NCBI RefSeq assembly: GCF_027944005.1
Contig: NZ_AP027204.1
Location: 2,418,001 to 2,482,000 of the forward strand
DNA: 64,000 bases
Direction of reading: 5' to 3'
Source: Polynucleobacter sp. SHI8
GTDB lineage: Bacteria; Pseudomonadota; Gammaproteobacteria; Burkholderiales; Burkholderiaceae
Shown one piece after another: positions 56,287-64,000 of the stretch. The notes beneath the pieces were generated by a model that saw only the letters and a program-made list of their open reading frames with translations, was not told where the DNA came from and ran no database searches. A program made the position numbers and the translations under genes. The first letter of the stretch is position 1. Each line of letters begins with the position of its first letter.

Positions 56287-58941
56287 GTGGCAAAAAAATC
56301 AGCCTCATTGAATCAGGAACCAGGTAATCTAAAAACCCTCGTTATTGCAGAAAAGCCTTCTGTCGCCTCCGACATTGCGAAAGCATTGGGCGGCTTCACA
56401 AAGCATGATGATTTTTTTGAGCGTGATGATTTTATTATCTCTTCGGCTGTTGGACATTTATTAGAAATTGCGGCTCCCGATGAATATGAAGTTAAACGGG
56501 GAAAATGGTCTTTTAATAATTTGCCTGTTATTCCGCCTCGTTTTGATCTAAGACCTATTGTTAAAACCGAGAGCCGTTTAAAAGTTTTACAAAAGTTAAT
56601 TAAACGAAAAGATGTCTCTAAATTAATTAATGCCTGTGATGCTGGACGTGAAGGTGAGCTTATTTTTCGCCTCATCGCTCAACAAGCAAAAGCAACTCAA
56701 CCTATCGAGCGCTTATGGTTGCAGTCGATGACTCCCAACTCAATTAGAGATGGCTTTGCAAAACTTCGGTCTGATCATGATATGATGCCTTTGTCCGACG
56801 CCGCAAGATGCCGTTCGGAAGCTGACTGGCTAGTTGGTATAAATGGCACCCGCGCAATGACTGCGTTTAATAGTAAAAGTGGTGGATTTTTCTTAACTAC
56901 GGTTGGTCGAGTTCAAACCCCAACTTTGTCGATTGTTGTTGAGCGCGAAGAATTAATTAGACGCTTTATTTCACGCGATTACTGGGAAGTTAAAGCGGAG
57001 TTTATTTGTGCCAAAGGGGTTTATGAAGGTCGATGGTTCGATCCTGAGTTTAAAAAGTCCTCGAAAAATCTCAATAATGATCCCGAACTTCGTGAAAGCA
57101 GAATATGGAGTGAGGCACAAGCTCAAAGCATTGTTGTTGCTTGTCAAAATAAATCTGGATCCGTGCAAGAGGACTCAAAACCGTCTAGTCAACAAGCACC
57201 CCAACTATTTGATTTAACTAGTCTGCAAAGAGAGGCGAATGCTCGTTTTGGTTTTTCTGCAAAAAATACTCTTGGTTTAGCACAAGCGCTCTATGAGCGT
57301 CATAAGATTCTCACTTATCCAAGAACTGACTCGCGTGCTTTACCCGAGGACTACATCAGCACCGTCAAAGAAACTATTGAACAACTTGGTGAGTCGGTTC
57401 CCAACTACACGGTCTTTGCTCAACAAATTAAAAATAATCAATGGGTAAAGCCGAATAAAAAGATATTTGATAACTCTAAAATTTCAGATCACTTTGCGAT
57501 TATTCCTACTCTTCAAGCCCCACCCAAAACACTTTCTGAGCCAGAACAAAAGCTCTATGACCTAGTTGTTAGAAGATTTTTAGCAATCTTTTATCCACCT
57601 GCAGAGTTTATGTTGACAACACGTATTACAACCGTCAGTGGCATGAACTTCAAGACGGAGGGTAAAGTGTTGGTTGAGCCTGGTTGGCTTTCTGTGTATG
57701 GTAAATCGAATCAAGATGATAAAGAATTAATCGCTGTGGCTATTGATGAAAAAGTGAAAGCAGATTCTGTCAATGTTCATGCCTTAAAAACTAAGCCGCC
57801 TGCACGATACTCTGAAGCAACGCTTTTATCTGCGATGGAAGGTGCCGGTAAGCTTGTTGAAGAAGATGAATTTCGAGAAGCGATGGCAGATAAGGGTTTA
57901 GGCACACCAGCCACCAGAGCATCTATTATTGAAGGTCTCTTATTTGAAAAATATATGGTTCGTGAAGGTAGGGAATTAATACCTACTGCAAAAGCGTTTC
58001 AATTGATGACTCTTTTACGGGGGCTTGGAATTGAAGAGCTCACCCAACCAGCATTAACCGGTGGCTGGGAGTTTCAACTATCCCAAATGGAAAAGGGGCT
58101 CATTAAGCGCGAATCTTTTATGCAAGAAATTGCCCAAATGACACAGCGTATGGTCAAGCGTGCCAAGGAGTTTGATAGTGACACCATTCCCGGTGACTAC
58201 ATTACTCTTTCTACTCCATGCCCACATTGTGGTGGTCCTGTTAAAGAGAACTATCGACGTTTTGCTTGTGAAAAATGTGGATTTTCAATGAGCAAAATTC
58301 CTGGTGGTAAGGCTCTTGAATATGTCGAGGCAGAGGAATTACTGAGGAATAAAAGTGTTGGTCCCTTACAAGGTTTTAGAAGCAAAATGGGGCGTCCTTT
58401 TGCCGCAATCATCATCTTAAAACCAATACCCTTGGATGATAAGGACTATCCAAACGCTGGCTATAAACTTGAATTTGATTTTGGTAACAGTGATGAGGAT
58501 AATCTTGAGCCTGTTGACTTTTCAGCGCAAACAGCTCTTGGTGTGTGTCCAAAATGTTCTGGCGCTGTTTACGAACATGGCATGAAATACATCTGCGAAC
58601 ATAGCGTTGGCCCCAATAAACATTGTGACTTCAATACGGGCAAAGTTATTCTTCAACAAGAAATAAATGAAGAGCAAGTAAAAAAACTCTTGGATACTGG
58701 AAAAACAGATTTATTGACGAACTTCAAATCTCAAAGAACTGGAAGGATTTTTAAAGCTTATTTAGTCCGTCAAGAATCTGGCAAAATTGGCTTTGAATTT
58801 GAGGCACGAGTACCTAAAGCTCCAGCTAAGAAGCGAGCAGGATTAACTGAGGATGCAACTTCTGCTGAGAGTAAAGCAGAAGCACCAGCCAAGAAACCTG
58901 CTCGTAAACGAACTGCACCAGCTAAGAAAGCCTCTACATAG
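56287..58941 (+). CDS. topB: DNA topoisomerase III
   Basis: 884 residues starting at GTG. A Toprim domain (VIAEKPSVASDIAKALGGF, INACDAGREGELIFR), type IA core with the active-site Tyr in ILTYPRTDSRALPED and VGRVQTPTLSIVV, then two C-terminal zinc-ribbon-like segments (CPHCGGPV, CEKCGF, CPKCSG) and a Lys/Ala/Pro-rich tail. The N-terminal signature is topoisomerase III rather than I. It relaxes or decatenates DNA. Its tail overlaps the opposite-strand gene at 58770. Confidence 0.92.
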   Translation: MAKKSASLNQEPGNLKTLVIAEKPSVASDIAKALGGFTKHDDFFERDDFIISSAVGHLLEIAAPDEYEVKRGKWSFNNLPVIPPRFDLRPIVKTESRLKVLQKLIKRKDVSKLINACDAGREGELIFRLIAQQAKATQPIERLWLQSMTPNSIRDGFAKLRSDHDMMPLSDAARCRSEADWLVGINGTRAMTAFNSKSGGFFLTTVGRVQTPTLSIVVEREELIRRFISRDYWEVKAEFICAKGVYEGRWFDPEFKKSSKNLNNDPELRESRIWSEAQAQSIVVACQNKSGSVQEDSKPSSQQAPQLFDLTSLQREANARFGFSAKNTLGLAQALYERHKILTYPRTDSRALPEDYISTVKETIEQLGESVPNYTVFAQQIKNNQWVKPNKKIFDNSKISDHFAIIPTLQAPPKTLSEPEQKLYDLVVRRFLAIFYPPAEFMLTTRITTVSGMNFKTEGKVLVEPGWLSVYGKSNQDDKELIAVAIDEKVKADSVNVHALKTKPPARYSEATLLSAMEGAGKLVEEDEFREAMADKGLGTPATRASIIEGLLFEKYMVREGRELIPTAKAFQLMTLLRGLGIEELTQPALTGGWEFQLSQMEKGLIKRESFMQEIAQMTQRMVKRAKEFDSDTIPGDYITLSTPCPHCGGPVKENYRRFACEKCGFSMSKIPGGKALEYVEAEELLRNKSVGPLQGFRSKMGRPFAAIIILKPIPLDDKDYPNAGYKLEFDFGNSDEDNLEPVDFSAQTALGVCPKCSGAVYEHGMKYICEHSVGPNKHCDFNTGKVILQQEINEEQVKKLLDTGKTDLLTNFKSQRTGRIFKAYLVRQESGKIGFEFEARVPKAPAKKRAGLTEDATSAESKAEAPAKKPARKRTAPAKKAST

Positions 58942-60014
58942 GCGCGAACCAGCGGCGCAGCTAACGCAGACCACAATACGCCTCTAGAGCCGTAGCAGCA
59001 AGCCACAAATAGTCCCGGATGATTTTCTATCGGACCTATCAGGGGCAATCTATCTTTTGATGCACTTCTTATTCCGACAAAAGAGGAAACAGGTACCATT
59101 TCTTCTAAAAGTGAGTGATCACACCCAATTAAATGCAATCCTTTTTTAGCATTCTCCAAGTCACTTTGACTCCATGGACTTTGATCTGCACTATCTTCGT
59201 CATAACTTGAGCCGATTTCCCATGTCCAATCGTTGTTGCTGGTTGAGTGGGCAGGTAAGCAATAACCATCTCCTCTTAAAGCTGCTTTGGGTAAATAAGG
59301 CACTAATTCGCTATCCTTATGTATGAAGAATTTGCTTAGTTGCCCCCTGACGGGTCGGACCGGTAAATCGATCTGTAGACTTTTTAACAGTTTTTGTACA
59401 CCTAAACCATTCGCTAAAACAATCATTGGCGCGGAACAAATCAAAGCATCATCTTCCGCGTACGCCCACCATGTCTTTGCAAAATAACTGATTTTGGCAA
59501 TGTTGTAATCCCAATATTGCCCCTCTTTGTTAAGGTAGGCTATTTCTTGCTGGCAAATTCGAGGGAGACTATAAATTGCAGCCGTCTCGTACCAAATTCC
59601 TGGATAACCAACATGGGCCTTTGATTTTGCTTCATTTTCACTGATGACTTTTAATATTTGCTCATCATATTGCATTTCATGAATCAATTCTTTAAGTTGT
59701 CTCGTACCGGTTTCATCTAAATCTTGAATTGGCTCAAATGCATTTCTGAATAATTGAGCATTTTGCCATTTTTCATTTGAAATTTGATTTGCTAATTGGG
59801 TAAAACGTTGTAATTTCGAAATCTTCTTGCCAACTTGAGGGTGTGCTAAAGCTGTTTCATGAGCAGAGGTTTCTCTTGCAGGACCGCTCCGTTGATCTAC
59901 AATTCCAACAGACAAACCTGCTCTACAAAGTTCGCCAGCAATCGTGGAGCCGGCTATACCGGCTCCAACAACAATCACCTGATGATGCGTGTTCAATGTA
60001 TTCTTATTTTTCAT
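58770..60014 (-). CDS. MnmC C-terminal-like FAD oxidoreductase
   Basis: 414 residues. QVIVVGAGIAGSTIAGELCRAG is the dinucleotide-binding site, SAHETALAHPQVGK and GIRSASKDRLPLIG with YGSRGVLWSALAAPLV fit the FAD domain of MnmC, which acts on the wobble uridine side chain of tRNA. The methyltransferase half of MnmC is absent. The last about 58 codons run antisense through the 3' end of topB, so the annotated C-terminus is unusual and may not be under selection. Confidence 0.8.
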   Translation of the reverse strand: MKNKNTLNTHHQVIVVGAGIAGSTIAGELCRAGLSVGIVDQRSGPARETSAHETALAHPQVGKKISKLQRFTQLANQISNEKWQNAQLFRNAFEPIQDLDETGTRQLKELIHEMQYDEQILKVISENEAKSKAHVGYPGIWYETAAIYSLPRICQQEIAYLNKEGQYWDYNIAKISYFAKTWWAYAEDDALICSAPMIVLANGLGVQKLLKSLQIDLPVRPVRGQLSKFFIHKDSELVPYLPKAALRGDGYCLPAHSTSNNDWTWEIGSSYDEDSADQSPWSQSDLENAKKGLHLIGCDHSLLEEMVPVSSFVGIRSASKDRLPLIGPIENHPGLFVACCYGSRGVLWSALAAPLVRAYVEAFLAGAVRLRAGFLAGASALLSAEVASSVNPARFLAGALGTRASNSKPILPDS

Positions 60015-60059
60015 CTCAAAAAGATATAATTTAGTAATGGTCTACAACGATAGGATGCA

Positions 60060-61244
60060 ATGCTAGACAAAGTTATTCCTGATGATGATGCTAACCAATA
60101 TTTTTCCATTCGAAAAAAACACTTTTTCATCTGGTTGTTGATATTGCTTATCTGTGTCGGTGTTGCTATCAGATATCTATTTTTACATGGTTTTTACATG
60201 GGCTTTGTCCCACCCCCTGAGCCTCCCCCTCCTTTAAGTCAAGAATTAATATCTCGATTTAATCAATTAGAAGACAAATTAAACAAAACGATTGGTGATG
60301 TAAATGAGGTTTACAACTTCAAAGAAAAGCTTGAAAAGCAGTTACCCCCCAACAACAAGTCTTCTAAATCAAAGGACAATAAAGGTGGTAAGTACTTACC
60401 TTTGGATAAGTTTAATTTGGCAAATGAGGGTTATGAGCCAAACAATTCCTTTAAAAAAATTGAGGTCGCTATAGAGCAAATTAATGAGGAAGTACCCTTG
60501 TTAAAACTTCAGATTTCCTCATCTATTCTTTTCCAAACTAATTTACCGGAGGGCGTTCCAGTCATTGGTAAGTATATGTTCAGTAGTGGCTTTGGTGAGC
60601 GCATTGACCCCTTTACATCACAACCGTCATTTCACCCTGGTATTGATATTACTAGCGAACTAGGCACCCCGGTTGTCGCTGCTGCGAAGGGGAAAGTTAC
60701 AAAGATCAATCAAAAAAATGATAGTACTGGCTACGGAAATTACATTGAAATCACTCATGCCAACAAAATTTCTACTTTGTATGGGCATCTTTCAGAAATT
60801 TTAGTAAAAGAAAACCAAGTCCTTCAAAAGGGTGAGATTATTGGTCTAGTTGGAGATACTGGTCGTTCAACCGGTCCTCATCTTCACTTTGAGGTTCAGG
60901 TGGAAGGAAAAGCTGTAGATCCTATGGCAATCATTTCTCCGATAGCCATGAAACCTAACCCACTTTCACTTAGCTCAATTAATGCAGAGATGAAAACTAA
61001 ATGTGCGCCTCTATTGGCCATAGTCAAAGATGAGACTGCCATTAAATATAAGGAATGTTTAGCCAATAAGGGTAAAAATATTAAAGAAAGCTTATTGGCC
61101 CTGCAAAATGACAGCCCGTTAACGAAAAAGCAAGACCGAGTGAAACTCCAAGATGACTGTACTTATGTTGATAATGAAATGAAGTTACAGACAATCCAAT
61201 CTGCAAAGTGTCTAAATAAACTCTCTTCAGAATCAAGCCAATAA
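60060..61244 (+). CDS. M23 family membrane-anchored peptidase
   Basis: 394 residues. One N-terminal membrane helix (FFIWLLILLICVGVAIRYLF), a Pro-rich then coiled-coil linker, and an M23/LytM domain: FHPGIDITSELG (His and Asp ligands), ISTLYGHLSE and GPHLHFEV (HxH). It is likely a periplasmic endopeptidase or a regulator of amidases. The 3' end overlaps pckG by 12 bp on the opposite strand. Confidence 0.88.
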   Translation: MLDKVIPDDDANQYFSIRKKHFFIWLLILLICVGVAIRYLFLHGFYMGFVPPPEPPPPLSQELISRFNQLEDKLNKTIGDVNEVYNFKEKLEKQLPPNNKSSKSKDNKGGKYLPLDKFNLANEGYEPNNSFKKIEVAIEQINEEVPLLKLQISSSILFQTNLPEGVPVIGKYMFSSGFGERIDPFTSQPSFHPGIDITSELGTPVVAAAKGKVTKINQKNDSTGYGNYIEITHANKISTLYGHLSEILVKENQVLQKGEIIGLVGDTGRSTGPHLHFEVQVEGKAVDPMAIISPIAMKPNPLSLSSINAEMKTKCAPLLAIVKDETAIKYKECLANKGKNIKESLLALQNDSPLTKKQDRVKLQDDCTYVDNEMKLQTIQSAKCLNKLSSESSQ

Positions 61245-63098
61245 GTTTTCTAATTTGACCTTAGTTTCTCTTAATACCGGTGGTAAACCATAGGCAAGTT
61301 GGTCAAATAATTCATCATGTAACTTGAGTTCTTCACGCCAAGACTCTTTATCCACAGAAATGACTTGATTAAATTGCTCTTCAGAAAATTCAATGCCCTG
61401 CCAATTAATGTCTTGATAATTCGGTGAGTATCCAAAAATATTTTCTTGGGCTTGAGAGGATTGGTTAACACGACCTAAAATCCATGCGAGGACGCGCATG
61501 TTTTCGCCGTAACCAGGCCATACAAACTTGCCATCATCATTTTTTCTAAACCAATTAACACAAAATATTTTTGGTAAAACTGCATTAGCTTTCGTCAGTT
61601 TTTCACCGAGGTTTAACCAATGTTGGAAATATTCACTCATGTTATAACCAGCAAAAGGCAACATTGCGAATGGGTCACGACGCACGACCCCTGTTTTTCC
61701 AGTAGCAGCGGCTGTTGTTTCAGACCCCATTGTGGCCGCCATATAGACACCCTCAATCCAATCTCTAGATTCCGTTACAAGCGGCACAGTCGTTGATCTT
61801 CTTCCACCAAAAATAAAGGCATCAATAGGAACACCTTCAGGATCATTCCACTGCGCATCGCATGCCGGATTATTGATGGCCGCAACAGTAAATCTTGCAT
61901 TTGGATGTGCTGCTTTTCTTCCTGCGGCTCCGTCTGCTGGAGTCCAGTCTTTACCTTGCCAATCAATTAAATGAGCAGGGGCTTCTTTTGTCATACCCTC
62001 CCACCAGACATCACCATCATCTGTTAATGCAACATTGGTAAAGATCACATCTTCATTTAATGAAGACATACAATTCGGATTAGTAATTGTGTTGGTGCCT
62101 GGAGCTACTCCAAATAAGCCTGCCTCAGGGTTAATAGCAAATAAACGAATCTTACCTGTTGTTGGATCTACTCGTGGTTTAATCCACGCAATATCATCGC
62201 CAATCGTAGTAACCTTCCAGCCATTAAATCCTGCAGGTGGTATTAACATAGCAAAGTTTGTTTTTCCACATGCAGATGGGAAAGCCGCGGCAACATGAGA
62301 TTTTTTCCCCTCCGGAGAGGTCACTCCCAAAATTAACATGTGTTCCGCATTCCAACCTTCATCACGCCCCATAACTGAAGCAATGCGTAAGGCAAAACAT
62401 TTTTTTCCTAATAGTGCATTACCGCCATATCCAGAACCAAATGACCAAATTTCTCTAGTTTCTGGATAGTGCACAATATATTTAGTTGGATTACATGGCC
62501 AAACAACGTCTTTTTCACCTTGAGTTAATGGTTTACCAACTGAGTGAACGCAAGGGACAAACTCGCCCTCATTGCCTAAAACATCAAATACGGCTTTACC
62601 CATACGGGTCATGATTTTCATATTCACCACGACAAATGGGCTATCCGTTAGCTCTACGCCAATATGCGCAATGGGTGAGCCCAATGGTCCCATAGAAAAG
62701 GGCACTACGTACATGGTTCTACCACGCATACTTCCTGCCATCAAACCATTCATGGTTTGACGCATTTCGATGGGATCAATCCAATTATTCGTGGGTCCAG
62801 CTTGCTCCTTTTTAGGCCAACAAATGAATGTTCTGTCCTCTACGCGAGCAACGTCAGTTGGATCTGAACAAGCCCAGTAAGAATTTTTTCTTTTAGCAGG
62901 ATTTAATTTTTTCATTGTCCCTGCATCAACCATCTTCTGACACAGGCGATCATATTCTTCAGTAGAGCCATCACACCAATAAATTTGATCTGGTTGTGTT
63001 AATTGAGCGATTTGTTGAACCCAAGCTATTAGTTTTTGATGTTTGATGTAGTCAGGTGTGTTTAAGTTGATTTCGGCTGTATTTATATTTGTTGTCAT
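61233..63098 (-). CDS. pckG: GTP-dependent phosphoenolpyruvate carboxykinase
   Basis: 621 residues from the ATG beginning MTTNINTAEIN; longer in-frame starts at 63134 and 63167 exist and none has a good SD. AAFPSACGKTNFAML is the kinase P-loop region, SFGSGYGGNALLGKKCFAL and TIGDDIAWI are conserved metal and substrate sites. It interconverts oxaloacetate and phosphoenolpyruvate using GTP, for gluconeogenesis or anaplerosis. Confidence 0.94.
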   Translation of the reverse strand: MTTNINTAEINLNTPDYIKHQKLIAWVQQIAQLTQPDQIYWCDGSTEEYDRLCQKMVDAGTMKKLNPAKRKNSYWACSDPTDVARVEDRTFICWPKKEQAGPTNNWIDPIEMRQTMNGLMAGSMRGRTMYVVPFSMGPLGSPIAHIGVELTDSPFVVVNMKIMTRMGKAVFDVLGNEGEFVPCVHSVGKPLTQGEKDVVWPCNPTKYIVHYPETREIWSFGSGYGGNALLGKKCFALRIASVMGRDEGWNAEHMLILGVTSPEGKKSHVAAAFPSACGKTNFAMLIPPAGFNGWKVTTIGDDIAWIKPRVDPTTGKIRLFAINPEAGLFGVAPGTNTITNPNCMSSLNEDVIFTNVALTDDGDVWWEGMTKEAPAHLIDWQGKDWTPADGAAGRKAAHPNARFTVAAINNPACDAQWNDPEGVPIDAFIFGGRRSTTVPLVTESRDWIEGVYMAATMGSETTAAATGKTGVVRRDPFAMLPFAGYNMSEYFQHWLNLGEKLTKANAVLPKIFCVNWFRKNDDGKFVWPGYGENMRVLAWILGRVNQSSQAQENIFGYSPNYQDINWQGIEFSEEQFNQVISVDKESWREELKLHDELFDQLAYGLPPVLRETKVKLENLLA

Positions 63099-63203
63099 AT
63101 AGAAGTGGGCAGGTTTATTTAAAATATCTATCATTTTCGCATTTTTTTTATATTTTTCTTGTTGCACTGCAACGAAGACTTTTCATCTGCGTGAAAAACC
63201 TTA

Positions 63204-64000
63204 TTATTTACCGATACAAAATGAACTAAAGATTTTTCCCAATAACTCATCGGGGAGTAATTTACCCGTAATTTCACCTAACTCGTCTTGTGCTAAACGT
63301 AACTCTTCTGCAAATAATTCCAAACTTGCATTACCTAGAGATAAATACCTATGTGCCTCAAGAACGTGGTTAAGCGCTAAATTTAGTGAGTCTAAATGCC
63401 TTTGCCTCGCTAAGATAACGTTATCAGAGTGTTTTTCCCACCCTAGAGCATTCAACAATTGTTCTTTTAAATTTTCTATTCCGTCACCAGTTTTTGCTGA
63501 TATGTATAGTCGCTCTTCATCACGAACTTTAACTTGGTCTTTTTTATTCCATACCTCTATTAGATGTGTAGATTTTTGATGGTCTAACTTTAATGCCGTG
63601 TATATTTCTTGCAGAAGTAAATTACTATCAGCTTGATCTATCTTGGAGGCATCTCTTAAAAATAAAATAATATCTGCCTCTCCTATGGCAGACCATGATC
63701 TCTCAATGCCCATTTTTTCAACCTCATCGTGACTCTCCCTAAGGCCTGCGGTATCGATGATATGGAGAGGGATACCATCTAGGTATATTTCCTCTCTTAT
63801 TCGATCACGGGTTGTACCGGCGATTGGTGTAACAATTGCTATATCTTGTTGTGCTAATTGGTTTAACAAGGAGCTTTTACCCACATTGGGCGCCCCAGCC
63901 AATACCACGAGTGCGCCATTTTTTAATAGCGCTCCCTGTTGAGAGTCATGTAAAACAGTTTTCAAAGTGTCATGAATATCCTGCCATTGCTTAGAAGCAT
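63204..64000 (-). CDS. mnmE: MnmE tRNA-modification GTPase, C-terminal part (cut by window edge)
   Basis: 265 residues in the window; the frame is open at 64000. GTPase motifs are G1 GAPNVGKSSLLNQL, G2 region GTTRD, G3 DTAG and G4 NKKD; the end FCIGK carries the catalytic-type Cys-x-GK terminus. With MnmG it makes the xm5U34 wobble modification. The N-terminal formyl-THF-binding domain lies beyond the window. Confidence 0.95.
   Translation of the reverse strand, partial: ASKQWQDIHDTLKTVLHDSQQGALLKNGALVVLAGAPNVGKSSLLNQLAQQDIAIVTPIAGTTRDRIREEIYLDGIPLHIIDTAGLRESHDEVEKMGIERSWSAIGEADIILFLRDASKIDQADSNLLLQEIYTALKLDHQKSTHLIEVWNKKDQVKVRDEERLYISAKTGDGIENLKEQLLNALGWEKHSDNVILARQRHLDSLNLALNHVLEAHRYLSLGNASLELFAEELRLAQDELGEITGKLLPDELLGKIFSSFCIGK

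Noticed and set aside
56287..58941. DNA topoisomerase I (topA)
   Set aside because: VIAEKPSVASDIAKALGG and the overall motif spacing match topoisomerase III; the zinc-ribbon tail alone does not make it TopA.
1..64000. CRISPR array
   Set aside because: Repeats are either tRNA-derived or 15-bp dyads scattered at irregular distances; no regular repeat-spacer pattern and no cas gene.

Overview
The window looks like a chromosome segment of a small-genome, AT-rich betaproteobacterium, most likely Polynucleobacter or a close Burkholderiaceae relative. The evidence is the right-hand core block: mnmE, GTP-type pckG, topB, def, fmt, htpX, rsmB, a DUF4390 gene, an NtrY/NtrX-like pair and a Kdo-hydroxylase-like gene, in a Burkholderiales-like order. 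Species assignment is inference; no rRNA is present.

The left two thirds (about 1-43,917) is an accretion of genomic islands behind one tRNA-Phe(GAA) gene (43918-43993, minus strand). Copies of the tRNA 3' end occur in the same orientation at 1842, 16828, 21771, 24788 and 41347, cutting the region into five modules. (1) 1842-16827 is an integrative mobilizable element: MobC, relaxase, an HNH protein with two DNA methyltransferases and a ribbon-helix-helix regulator (a probable restriction-modification set), ArdA antirestriction, a ColE2-type replication initiator, a ParB/MT-A70 methylase, two unknown genes and a tyrosine integrase at the right end. (2) 16828-21770 carries a PAS/HD-GYP phosphodiesterase, a GGEEF cyclase, a PgaC-like glycosyltransferase and an outer-membrane barrel: a c-di-GMP/exopolysaccharide cassette. 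(3) 21771-24787 carries a DUF3147 protein, two YeeE/YedE transporter halves, a DUF2892 protein and a Crp/Fnr regulator with an FNR-like box. (4) 24788-41346 carries a possible Rap1a/Tai-like immunity protein, a lipoprotein, a DUF6641 protein, a catalytic-domain-only recombinase, a clamp-loader-like AAA+ ATPase with an unknown partner, a second integrase, a complete His-Xaa-Ser (Hxs) peptide-maturation locus with a MauG-like di-heme protein, and a repeat-flanked nuclease. (5) 41347-43917 carries three exported proteins. Left of all this are an IS3-family element and the 3' end of arsH.

A family of 15-bp dyads (GTCCTTT-N-AAAGGAC, GTCGTTT-N-AAACGAC, GTCGATT-N-AATCGAC) is scattered through modules 2-5 and beside arsH, often as spaced pairs near island junctions. 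I saw none inside module 1 or in the core block. One lies within the first codons of a gene (30906-30920). I found no annotation that explains them.

The core block (44025-64000) is ordinary housekeeping except for a glycosylation locus (PMT-family transferase, GT2, GtrA, YdjC/ChbG; 51710-55535) that separates def from fmt. No CRISPR array or rRNA gene was seen. All calls come from reading the sequence; no database search was run.
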